Part shown: piece by piece, positions 7,746-14,184 of the stretch
Numbering within the stretch: position 1 is the stretch's first letter
Layout: each line of letters begins with the position of its first letter
Assembly (NCBI GenBank): GCA_964501335.1
Contig: CAZCTC010000113.1
Coordinates: 1-17,676 of the forward strand
DNA from: CAZCTC01 sp964501335
GTDB lineage: Bacteria; Chloroflexota; Anaerolineae; B4-G1; SLSP01
Direction of reading: 5' to 3'
Length of the DNA stretch: 17,676 bases
The notes under the pieces: model-generated
Databases searched by the model: none
What the model was told of the DNA's origin: nothing
What the model saw: only the letters and a program-made list of their open reading frames with translations
Translations under genes and position numbers: made by a program

Positions 7746-7868
7746 AGAAAAAGCCTGTATTTTCGTGCGCTTTCTGAAGCGCACGAAAATACAAACAAAA
7801 AAAATTCTCTCCTCCCATCCCGCGCGTCGCATCTTACGGAAAAAACACCCGCTGCGGGACGCTAAAAA
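7738..7868 (+). repeat. hairpin-repeat family copy
   Basis: CAGATAGAAAAAGCC leads into a 17-bp perfect hairpin (7756-7772 with 7777-7793, loop TCTG), followed by AAACAAAAAAAATTCTCTCC, CATCCCGCGCGTCGC and CTGCGGGACGCTAAAAA. The stem core CGTGCGC differs from CGCGGGC of the copy at 7457, yet both arms differ together. The first bases overlap the end of the preceding inverted copy, so the two share or adjoin one terminus. Confidence 0.7.
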
Positions 7869-8054
7869 GCCAGCACCGTGCAGGAAAGGGGAATCCTTTT
7901 GTCCCTTGAATCTTTCCCTTTTTGTGAGAAAATATAGGGGGTCTCTTAGGGCCTCCTGTATTCCCCTGGCAGGGAATCCTTTTTTCATTGATTGTTGGCG
8001 GTGAAAACCGCCTTTAACTCATGTTTTGTCATTAAGTCTTGGATCAGAGGTCGC
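7869..8054 (+). promoter_or_regulatory. gyrB leader region
   Basis: This non-coding stretch must hold the gyrB promoter. A weak candidate is TTGAAT (7906-7911) with an AT-rich AAAATATAG tract at 7929-7937. GGGAATCCTTTT occurs twice (7889-7900 and 7974-7985), and ATTCCC/GGGAAT form a small inverted repeat at 7961-7978. The stretch AAAACCGCCTTTAACTCATG (8003-8022) resembles AAAACCGTTTTTAATCCATG at 12349-12368 inside a repeat copy, so the leader may be partly repeat-derived. Confidence 0.3.
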
Positions 8055-11000
8055 ATGGTTGAAAAAGTAGTAACGAACGGCACCACGATGCAATATGATG
8101 CTTCCGCAATTCAGGTCCTGGAAGGTCTGGAAGCTGTCCGCAAACGCCCCGGCATGTACGTCGGCGGCACCGACATCCGCGCACTGCACCACCTGGTTTA
8201 TGAGGTGGTCGACAACTCCATCGACGAAGCCCTTGCCGGCGTCTGTAACCATATCCGCATCATCATCAATGCGGATCGCAGCATCTCGGTAAGCGACAAC
8301 GGGCGCGGTATCCCGGTCGGCGAACATCCCGATAAACATATCTCGGCTCTGCAACTGGTCATGACCACGCTGCACGCCGGGGGTAAATTCGGCGGCGGCG
8401 GCTACAAAGTTTCCGGCGGTCTGCACGGCGTCGGCGTTTCCGCCGTCAACGCGCTCTCCGAATGGCTCGAAGCCGAAGTCAGCCGCGACGGCGGCCTCTA
8501 CCATCAACGCTACGAACGGGGCATCCCCGTCACCGCCGTGGAACGGATCGGCAAAGCCAAAAGCGAAGAAACCGGCACCACCATCACCTTCCGCTTCGAT
8601 CCCACCATCTTCCACGAAGTGGATTTCAGCTTCGACACCCTGGCTCAGCGCTTCCGCGAAATGGCCTTTGTGGCCCGCGGCGTCACCATCGATCTCATCG
8701 ACAAGCGCACGGAATCCTTCCCCCGCAAGATGACCTTCCATTTTGAAGGCGGCATCCTCTCCTTCGTCCGCTATCTGGATCGGGGACGCGATGCGCTGCA
8801 CGAGCCGGTCTACGTAGAAAAAGAGCTGGAAGGCGTGCATGTCGAAGTGGCCTTGCAATACACCGACGGCTACACCGAAACGATGCTCACCTTCGCCAAC
8901 ACCATCAACACCATCGACGGCGGGACGCATCTCACCGGCTTCCGCTCGGCGCTCACCCGCACCATCAACGATGTGGGCCGCAAAGCCGGCGTGATCAAAG
9001 ATGCCGACACCAACCTCACCGGCGACGATGTCCGCGAAGGGCTCACCGCCGTCATCAGCGTCAAAGTGCCCGAGCCGCAATTTGAAAGCCAGACCAAAGT
9101 CAAATTGATGAACCCCGAAGTCAAGTCGGCGGTCGAAGCAGCCGTCTCCGATGTCCTGGGGCAATTCCTGGACAAAGATTCCCGGGCCGCCCGGCGCATC
9201 GTTGAAAAATGTCTCACCACCTCCCGGGCCCGGGCCGCCGCCCGCAAAGCGCGCGACCTGGTCATCCGCAAGAGCGCCATCGACTCCATGACCCTGCCCG
9301 GCAAACTGGCCGACTGCTCCCGCCGCGATCCCGCCGGCGCCGAACTCTACATCGTCGAAGGCGACTCGGCCGGCGGCTGTTTTGCGGGTGAAACCCAAAT
9401 CGCCCTTGCCGACGGTCGAGCACTCAGCTTCCTGGAACTCATGGCCGAACAGGCCGAAGGGAAAGAGCATTTCGGCTATACCATCCGTAACGACGGAAAA
9501 ATCGGCGTAGAACGACTTACAGAAGTTCGCCGCACCCGTACCAATGCCGCAGTCATCAAAGTTACGTTAGACAACGGCGAAACGTTGATCTGTACGCCGG
9601 ATCATCGCTTCATGCTGCGAGACGGCAGCTACAAAGCCGCCGCGGAACTGACAGCGGAAGATTCGCTGATGCCGTTGCCCCAACCATCCAATGGTGAGGC
9701 GATTCATATTACCATCGTTTCTGTTGAACATTTAACCGAGCCGATCGATGTCTACGATCTGGAAGTCCCCGGAACACACAACTTCGCGCTCGCCGGCGGC
9801 ATCTTCGTCCACAACAGTGCCAAGCAGGGACGCGACCGGCACTTCCAGGCGATTCTTCCTTTGCGCGGTAAAATCCTCAACACCGAGCGCGCCAGCCTGG
9901 ATAAGATCTTGAGCAACAAAGAAGTCCAGGCCCTGATCTCGGCCCTGGGCTGCGGCGTAGGCAATCAATTTGATCTTACAGGATTAAGGTACGAACGCAC
10001 TATTATTATGAGCGTTGACGGTGAAGAAATGACCTTCGTCAAAGATCCGGAAGGGCAAATAGCGCCGGTCAAAATCGGACCTTTTATCGATCGGTTGATG
10101 GAAACCCGAAGAAACCCCTCCGAATATCAAGTCTTATGTTTCGATGTTGAAACCGGTGAAACACGCTTCCGTCCCTTGAAAAGCGTTATCAGTCACGATC
10201 ATGATGAATCACTGTTTGAAATCGAAACCACTTACGGTCGGCGGCTGCGGGTTACTGCCGCCCATAGCATCTTTGTGGTTGATGAATGGGGTCGCCCCGC
10301 GCTCAAACGTGGTGATCAAATCCAGGCGGGAGATCGCATGGTCGGACCGGCACAACTCCCCCTCAGTGGGAACTCGGGACCGGTTCAAATCGATTTGTTG
10401 CGTTCCTTCGTTGAATTGAACGCGGAAGAAAAAATCGAACTGATGGCACGCGGCATTGGGATAGAGGAATGGTATAAAACCAAAATCCGTGCTGAACATG
10501 CCGATGACGACATGACAGAACCGCGAGTCACCATTCCGGCAGCTGTGGGAGAGCAATTACGTCAACAACGCCACGCAATGGGATTGAGCAATCAAGAAGT
10601 CTGTGACGCCGTCGGCATTCGTCAACCGGTCACATTCTATGCCTGGGAGCAAGGCCGTTCACGGCCCACGTTACGTTATTTCAAACGTTACATTGAAACC
10701 CTGGGATTGGATCTGGACGGCTTAATGCAACAGATACAAATAGGAGACAGCCAGTTAGATCACCAATGGAACACACAATACCGCGGTGCTCCGGCGAATC
10801 GCGTCCGCCCTTATGTGTCCGTCAATGCCTTGAAAGAAGCTGATCTGGAAGGCATAGTTGAAGATATCGTCCTTACTCCATTACATCATGCAGAGCAGGC
10901 TGTGCCACGCTACCTGCCGGTCAACGAATCGCTGCTCTTCCTGTTGGGATTCTTTGTAGCAGAAGGTTCCTTCAGCCGCCGCAACGGTATACGCTTAGCC

Positions 11001-12134
11001 ATTGGAGCCCGCAATCGACCGCAACTCCCCAATCTCATTGCTATGATCCGGGAAGTTTTCGGCGTAGAACCGAAACTCTATGAAGGACCTGACGGACGTG
11101 CCGCAGAACTCCGTATTCTTAACCGTGTTATCTCCAATGTCTTCGGATTAATTTTCGGTTTTGACGGTACCCACGCAGAGAAAAAACATATTCCTGACCT
11201 CGTATTCAATGTCGAACCCCGTTTACAACAGGCCTTTCTGCATGGGTACTTTCAAGGCGATGGAACTGTAGGACATCATCAAATTGCCTTTGCCACAGTT
11301 TCGGAGACGCTGGCCAATCAATTGATGTATCTATTCCTGGCCCAAGGTATTCAGGTTTCCTTAAACGTCCATCACCCCACCGGAGAACCCAGCGGCATGA
11401 TCCGCGGAAAACCCGTCATCACTCGCCAACCGGCTTACTATCTCTCCATCTCCGGGTATGAATCCCTACGCGCCTTGGAACCCATCTGGTGCGATCACGC
11501 TCAAGCAGATGAATTGAGAGCCTGGTTAAATGGGCCGCACGGTCTGGGGGGCCCTAAACCGGATCGCTTGTTAAACGGACATTTAATCGGACTGAAAGTG
11601 CGCTCCGTACGGCCAACAGAAGCTGTTCGACGTAAAGTTTATGATTTCTCTGTAGCCGGCGATGAAAACTTTATCTGCGGCCTGGGAGGACTTTGCGCTC
11701 ACAATACCGACGCCGACGTTGACGGCGCTCACATCCGCACCCTCTTATTGACCTTCTTCTTCCGCTATATGCAGCCCTTGATCGACAAAGGCCACCTCTA
11801 CATCGCCCAGCCGCCGCTCTTCCGCATCCAGGTCGGCAAAGAAGTTCAGTATGCCTACTCCGAACAGGAACGCGACGACATCGTCAAGAGCCTGGCCCGG
11901 AAGATCACCGCCCACAACCTCAACATCCAGCGCTACAAAGGGTTGGGTGAAATGAACCCGCAGCAGCTGTGGGAAACCACCATGGACCCGGCCCACCGCA
12001 CCCTGGTCCAGGTCACCATCGAAGACGCCGCCGACGCCGACCGCACCTTCAACATGCTCATGGGCGACGAAGTCGGTCCCCGCAAGCGCTTCATCCAGAG
12101 TCACGCCCGCGAAGTGGCGAATCTGGACATCTAA
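8055..12134 (+). CDS. gyrB: DNA gyrase subunit B precursor, interrupted in frame by two inteins
   Basis: The 1359-residue precursor would yield a GyrB of about 648 residues after removal of two inteins. GyrB supplies the ATPase and part of the DNA-cleavage site of the A2B2 gyrase, which introduces negative supercoils. Extein features: YDASAIQVLEGLEAVRKRPG, the ATP-binding box EVVDNSIDEALAG (about 50-62), DNGRGIPVG, GLHGVGVSAVNALS, the QTK loop FESQTKVKL, TOPRIM EGDSAGG (435-441), TDADVDGAHIRTLLLTFFF (from 1218), and a C-terminus with QRYKGLGEMNPQQLWETTMD and RKRFIQSHA. Intein 1 is residues 442-587 and intein 2 residues 653-1217, separated by 65 extein residues. Start 8055 is chosen because AGAGG lies just upstream and the protein begins with the usual short leader before YDAS; an in-frame ATG at 7992 lacks this support. 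Because gyrase is essential, both inteins must splice for viability. Confidence 0.96.
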   Translation: MVEKVVTNGTTMQYDASAIQVLEGLEAVRKRPGMYVGGTDIRALHHLVYEVVDNSIDEALAGVCNHIRIIINADRSISVSDNGRGIPVGEHPDKHISALQLVMTTLHAGGKFGGGGYKVSGGLHGVGVSAVNALSEWLEAEVSRDGGLYHQRYERGIPVTAVERIGKAKSEETGTTITFRFDPTIFHEVDFSFDTLAQRFREMAFVARGVTIDLIDKRTESFPRKMTFHFEGGILSFVRYLDRGRDALHEPVYVEKELEGVHVEVALQYTDGYTETMLTFANTINTIDGGTHLTGFRSALTRTINDVGRKAGVIKDADTNLTGDDVREGLTAVISVKVPEPQFESQTKVKLMNPEVKSAVEAAVSDVLGQFLDKDSRAARRIVEKCLTTSRARAAARKARDLVIRKSAIDSMTLPGKLADCSRRDPAGAELYIVEGDSAGGCFAGETQIALADGRALSFLELMAEQAEGKEHFGYTIRNDGKIGVERLTEVRRTRTNAAVIKVTLDNGETLICTPDHRFMLRDGSYKAAAELTAEDSLMPLPQPSNGEAIHITIVSVEHLTEPIDVYDLEVPGTHNFALAGGIFVHNSAKQGRDRHFQAILPLRGKILNTERASLDKILSNKEVQALISALGCGVGNQFDLTGLRYERTIIMSVDGEEMTFVKDPEGQIAPVKIGPFIDRLMETRRNPSEYQVLCFDVETGETRFRPLKSVISHDHDESLFEIETTYGRRLRVTAAHSIFVVDEWGRPALKRGDQIQAGDRMVGPAQLPLSGNSGPVQIDLLRSFVELNAEEKIELMARGIGIEEWYKTKIRAEHADDDMTEPRVTIPAAVGEQLRQQRHAMGLSNQEVCDAVGIRQPVTFYAWEQGRSRPTLRYFKRYIETLGLDLDGLMQQIQIGDSQLDHQWNTQYRGAPANRVRPYVSVNALKEADLEGIVEDIVLTPLHHAEQAVPRYLPVNESLLFLLGFFVAEGSFSRRNGIRLAIGARNRPQLPNLIAMIREVFGVEPKLYEGPDGRAAELRILNRVISNVFGLIFGFDGTHAEKKHIPDLVFNVEPRLQQAFLHGYFQGDGTVGHHQIAFATVSETLANQLMYLFLAQGIQVSLNVHHPTGEPSGMIRGKPVITRQPAYYLSISGYESLRALEPIWCDHAQADELRAWLNGPHGLGGPKPDRLLNGHLIGLKVRSVRPTEAVRRKVYDFSVAGDENFICGLGGLCAHNTDADVDGAHIRTLLLTFFFRYMQPLIDKGHLYIAQPPLFRIQVGKEVQYAYSEQERDDIVKSLARKITAHNLNIQRYKGLGEMNPQQLWETTMDPAHRTLVQVTIEDAADADRTFNMLMGDEVGPRKRFIQSHAREVANLDI
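9378..9815 (+). other. GyrB mini-intein 1 (EGDSAGG/S insertion)
   Basis: The 146-residue insertion lies between extein ...EGDSAGG and SAKQGRDRHFQ. Block A begins with Cys1 (CFAGETQIALADG). Block B is GETLICTPDHRFML with the TxxH motif. Block F is IDVYDLEVPGTHNFAL. Block G is GGIFVHN, with penultimate His, terminal Asn and extein Ser+1. All splicing residues are present. No endonuclease domain fits between blocks B and F, so it is a mini-intein. From memory it closely resembles the Synechocystis GyrB intein at the same site (CFSGDT..., YTIRHDGSIGVE, VTLDNGE, CTPDHKFMLRDGSYK), although that comparison was not computed. Its codons are less GC-biased than the surrounding extein. Confidence 0.95.
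10011..11705 (+). mobile_element. GyrB intein 2 with XRE-type HTH and LAGLIDADG homing endonuclease
   Basis: The 565-residue insertion lies between extein ...YERTIIM and TDADVDGAHI, directly before the metal-binding DAD of TOPRIM. Block A starts with Ser1 (SVDGEEMTFVKDPEG). Block B is RLRVTAAHSIF, with His at intein residue 85. An inserted helix-turn-helix runs from about 175 to 235 (VGEQLRQQRHAMGLSNQEV, AWEQGRSRPTLRYF). Two LAGLIDADG helices follow: LLFLLGFFVAEGSF (acidic residue E318) and FLHGYFQGDGTV (D417). Block F is VYDFSVAGDENFICG, and block G is GGLCAHN with Thr+1. All splicing residues and both endonuclease acids are present, so I infer an intact, possibly homing-competent element. 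Composition is more AT-rich and TTA-using than the host gene, consistent with transfer. Confidence 0.95.
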
Positions 12135-12166
12135 GAGAACTTTAAAAGTTAAGCCTCAGCCAGAAA

Positions 12167-12203
12167 AAAAGGGTACGTCAAAATTAAAGACGTACCCTTT
12201 TGA
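12167..12203 (+). terminator. intrinsic terminator downstream of gyrB
   Basis: A 13-bp perfect stem (AAAAGGGTACGTC at 12167-12179 with GACGTACCCTTTT at 12189-12201) closes on a 9-nt A/T loop 32 nt after the gyrB stop. The run of A before and T after would let it work in both directions. This is the only textbook terminator I find in the window. Confidence 0.85.
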
Positions 12204-12208
12204 TATCA

Positions 12209-12389
12209 ACCTGTGCAGTTAGCCAATACAGCAGGAGAAAAGAACTATGTTTGCGCACTGACAGTGCGCAAACATAAACAAACAACTCCCTCCCCCTGCT
12301 TCGCACAGCGCGGCGCTTTTACCGGGAGGGCACCAGTTGCAGAAGGCGAAAACCGTTTTTAATCCATGTTAATAAAAAACCGCACAGGT
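12209..12389 (+). repeat. hairpin-repeat family copy with inverted termini (MITE-like)
   Basis: This copy shows the unit boundaries most clearly. The left end ACCTGTGCAGTT (12209-12220) and right end AACCGCACAGGT (12378-12389) are inverted repeats with one mismatch, giving a unit of about 181 bp. Inside are a 15-bp perfect hairpin (12246-12260 with 12262-12276), AAACAAACAACTCCCTCCCC, and a right half with CGCGGCGCTTTTACCGGGAG. It sits between the gyrB terminator and the HU-like gene. It has no coding capacity and I could not establish a target-site duplication. Confidence 0.7.
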
Positions 12390-12420
12390 CAAATATTTTA
12401 AGAAAAAGATAAGGAGAAGC

Positions 12421-12684
12421 ATGTCCGACCGAATAGAAAAACCGGAACTGATCGCGCGAATAGCCCAACGACTGGACATCTCCCCGGAAGCCGTCGAGCC
12501 AATCTTAGAAGCCGCGTTGGATGAAATTTATCAATCGATGAAACATTATGAAAGCGTTTCATTGCGTAACTTCGGCACATTTTACGTCAAAGAAGGAAAA
12601 GAAACCTCCATCTTCAGGTTTAACCCCTCGCAAAAATGGCGCAAGCTCTTTGGTTGGTCATCTTCCTATAATGGAGACCTTTAA
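12421..12684 (+). CDS. short HU/IHF-family DNA-binding protein
   Basis: An 87-residue protein with the HU fold signature. The helical N-terminus is KPELIARIAQRLDISPEAVE, followed by VSLRNFGTFYVKEGKE, which matches the core beta-arm entry of Bac_DNA_binding proteins. The C-terminus FRFNPSQKWRKLFGWSS is the tail of an HU subgroup I associate with Chloroflexota and related bacteria. It is close to HU length (about 90) but carries this tail in place of the usual long DNA-bending arm. AAGGAG (12410-12415) fixes the start. It lies 69 nt before the toxin gene and directly after a mobile-looking repeat. A role in nucleoid structure or in a mobile region is possible. Promoter and partners are not evident. 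Confidence 0.85.
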   Translation: MSDRIEKPELIARIAQRLDISPEAVEPILEAALDEIYQSMKHYESVSLRNFGTFYVKEGKETSIFRFNPSQKWRKLFGWSSSYNGDL

Positions 12685-12703
12685 ACCCGGCATCATTTCT
12701 CAA

Positions 12704-12737
12704 TTGCCCTGTTCCCATTTTGGGAACATGATATAAT
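12704..12737 (+). promoter_or_regulatory. promoter and operator of the TAC operon
   Basis: An extended -10 box (TG at 12729-12730 and TATAAT at 12732-12737) lies just downstream of the perfect palindrome TGTTCCCA-TTT-TGGGAACA (12710-12728), which covers the -35 region. A TTGCCC at 12704-12709 is too far away (22 nt) to be a normal -35, so the extended -10 probably carries the promoter. A palindrome in this position is typical for autorepression by a HigA-type antitoxin. Transcription would start about 10 nt before the toxin ATG, giving a very short leader. Confidence 0.7.
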
Positions 12738-12753
12738 AAAGGTAATAAAATTT

Positions 12754-13050
12754 ATGCACATCATTGCCTTAAAAAGGCTTAAAGAGTTTTGGGAAAAGCA
12801 CGCCGACATCGAAGAGCCTTTAAAAGCCTGGCATCACCATGTAGCGCATGCTCAATGGAACTCCCCGACAGACATAAAAAGTGATTACGGTAACGCCAGC
12901 TTTCTGGCAAACGATCGTGTTGTCTTTGACATCAAAGGCGGGAACTACCGCCTGATCGTCAAATTGCAGTATGAATCACAGACAGTCTACATACGGTTCA
13001 TCGGCACCCACCAGGAATATGACCGCCTTCGGGACGCTTCTGTGGTTTGA
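12754..13050 (+). CDS. higB: HigB-family toxin (type II mRNA interferase) of a TAC operon
   Basis: A 98-residue protein of the HigB_toxin family (RelE/ParE fold). HigB toxins cleave mRNA on the ribosome and arrest growth. The pattern is characteristic: WEKHADIEEPLKAWHHHVAH, then DIKSDYGNASFLANDRVVFD, the beta-strand GGNYRLIVKLQY, and the C-terminal VYIRFIGTHQEYDRL. Length matches the family. It begins 17 nt after a -10 box; AAAGG at 12738-12742 is a weak ribosome site on a short leader. It precedes the antitoxin, the gene order usual for higBA and opposite to most type II modules. The base composition is more AT-rich than the transport and gyrase genes, consistent with an acquired module. The stop is 13 nt before the antitoxin ATG. 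Confidence 0.92.
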   Translation: MHIIALKRLKEFWEKHADIEEPLKAWHHHVAHAQWNSPTDIKSDYGNASFLANDRVVFDIKGGNYRLIVKLQYESQTVYIRFIGTHQEYDRLRDASVV

Positions 13051-13063
13051 AAGGATTAATAAA

Positions 13064-13633
13064 ATGACTATAAAACCGATCCGCACGGAAGATGATTACG
13101 ACGCTGCGCTCAAAGAACTTGACCGGCTCATCGATGCCCGTCCGGGAACCCCTGAATACGATCAATTAGAAGTTCTCTCTATCTTGATCGAAGCCTATGA
13201 AACCGAACATTATCCCATTCCACTGCCCGCCCCGATTGCAGCCATCGAGTTTCATATGGAAAGATTGGGACTTACACGCAAAGATCTGGAACCTTATATT
13301 GGGAGTCGCGCCCGCGTTTCCGAGATCCTCAATCGCAAACGCCATTTAACTTTAAATATGATCCGCAATCTGGAAAAAGGACTGGGGATTCCGGCAGGAG
13401 TCCTCATTCAAGAATATGAATTAGACCGCGACGCGAACGATGAAATATTGGAAGATCCTGATCTCCAAGAAGAAGTTCCCATCACACATACCGGATTCAA
13501 TTATGAAGGCATCGTTAAAAGCGAACCATTATGGACTGATCTCCCACAACAATCCGAAAAAACAGTTCAATGGACAGGTTTCACTTCCATAAAAGAACGC
13601 TTTGCCCAAATCCTTCCCTCCTGTGCCGCTTAA
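13064..13633 (+). CDS. higA: HigA-family antitoxin with a long C-terminal extension (probable chaperone-addiction domain)
   Basis: A 189-residue antitoxin. Residues 1-118 match the HigA family (COG5499 type): IRTEDDYDAALKELDRLIDA, AYETEHYPIPLPAP, and an XRE-type HTH, LGLTRKDLEPYIGSRARVSE to LTLNMIRNLEKGLGIP (68-110). Such proteins neutralise HigB and repress their own promoter. Residues 119-189 are an extra tail, first acidic (DANDEILEDPDLQEE) then rich in hydrophobic and aromatic residues (GFNYEGI, SEPLWTDL, TVQWTGF). Typical HigA proteins are about 100-140 residues. In known TAC systems such a tail is the chaperone-addiction segment bound by a SecB-like chaperone, which the next gene encodes. 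I infer that role here. AAAGGA (13050-13055) supports ATG 13064; an upstream in-frame ATG inside higB is rejected. Confidence 0.92.
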   Translation: MTIKPIRTEDDYDAALKELDRLIDARPGTPEYDQLEVLSILIEAYETEHYPIPLPAPIAAIEFHMERLGLTRKDLEPYIGSRARVSEILNRKRHLTLNMIRNLEKGLGIPAGVLIQEYELDRDANDEILEDPDLQEEVPITHTGFNYEGIVKSEPLWTDLPQQSEKTVQWTGFTSIKERFAQILPSCAA

Positions 13634-13649
13634 AAAGGATTGAAAACTT

Positions 13650-14099
13650 ATGGACCCACAAACACGTTATCCATTCCAATTGCTGGATGTGCGGTTGTAT
13701 ACAGCCACGATCAAACGCCTGACGCCTAAATCAACAACATCTGAAACAACAGAAAGGCACATTGCACCTTTCTTATCCATAAACACAAAAATTCAACGTC
13801 AGGATCAACATAATCGGATCTCAGTTTTCTTGAACCTTGAAATCAAAGGATTGAATAGCGATGATCCTGAATTCCATCTGGAATTCACCCTTGAAGGCAT
13901 ATTTGAAACGCAGTCTGCATTTTCCGACATAGAAGAAACCCTATGGAAAGAATTTGAAGAACTTTCTGCAGTCACTCTCTTATGGCCCTATGCCCGGGAA
14001 TATGCCCAGAACTTCTTCCAACGAATGCGCATCAATATGCCGCTATTACCTACCCTTAATCGATTGGCACTCCAACAAATGCAAGATAGTTCCAACTAA
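13650..14099 (+). CDS. SecB-like chaperone of the toxin-antitoxin-chaperone operon
   Basis: A 149-residue SecB-family protein. The N-terminal strand region YPFQLLDVRLYTATIKRL, the central strands ISVFLNLEIKGLNSDDPEFH and LEFTLEGIFE, and the C-terminal helix LLWPYAREYAQNFFQRMRIN, followed by MPLLPTLN, follow the order and spacing of SecB. The WPYAREY...LP.LN segment is its most conserved part. Canonical SecB tetramers hold unfolded proteins for export. In TAC systems (best known from Mycobacterium tuberculosis Rv1955-Rv1957) a SecB-like protein binds the antitoxin tail and protects it from aggregation and proteolysis. The gene follows higA by 16 nt with AAAAGG at 13633-13638, so the three are one operon. 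Its placement and the long antitoxin tail favour the TAC role over general export. Confidence 0.9.
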   Translation: MDPQTRYPFQLLDVRLYTATIKRLTPKSTTSETTERHIAPFLSINTKIQRQDQHNRISVFLNLEIKGLNSDDPEFHLEFTLEGIFETQSAFSDIEETLWKEFEELSAVTLLWPYAREYAQNFFQRMRINMPLLPTLNRLALQQMQDSSN

Positions 14100-14127
14100 A
14101 AACACCTTCCTAAAGTTACTCTCACCA

Positions 14128-14169
14128 TATACAATCACGGGTAGCCGAACGACTACCCGTGATTGTATA
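14128..14169. repeat. perfect 17-bp hairpin between the TAC operon and the UDG-like gene
   Basis: Arms 14128-14144 (TATACAATCACGGGTAG) and 14153-14169 pair perfectly around the loop CCGAACGA. No T-run follows. The second arm runs straight into AAAAAGGA, the ribosome-binding region of the gene at 14185. It could block or protect transcripts, or act as a binding site. It differs in sequence from the CG-tipped hairpins elsewhere. Confidence 0.75.
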
Positions 14170-14184
14170 AAAAGGACTTCTCCC

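Noticed and set aside
7424..7868. Possible CRISPR-like array because of closely spaced repeats
   Set aside because: The units are about 130-160 bp, occur in both orientations, and lack short identical repeats with unique spacers.
7600..8004. Short open frames on both strands in the 7.6-8.0 kb repeat region
   Set aside because: They consist of translated repeat copies with no homology to known proteins or ribosome sites.
8019..9470. 483-codon open frame on the minus strand across gyrB
   Set aside because: It mirrors the gyrB codons in a GC-rich gene, has Gly/Asp/Ala-rich low-complexity translation and no recognisable domain or ribosome site.
10530..10740. Independent XRE-type regulator gene within gyrB
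   Set aside because: The HTH is in the same uninterrupted frame as the intein splicing blocks and the LAGLIDADG motifs, so it is an intein domain and not a separate gene.
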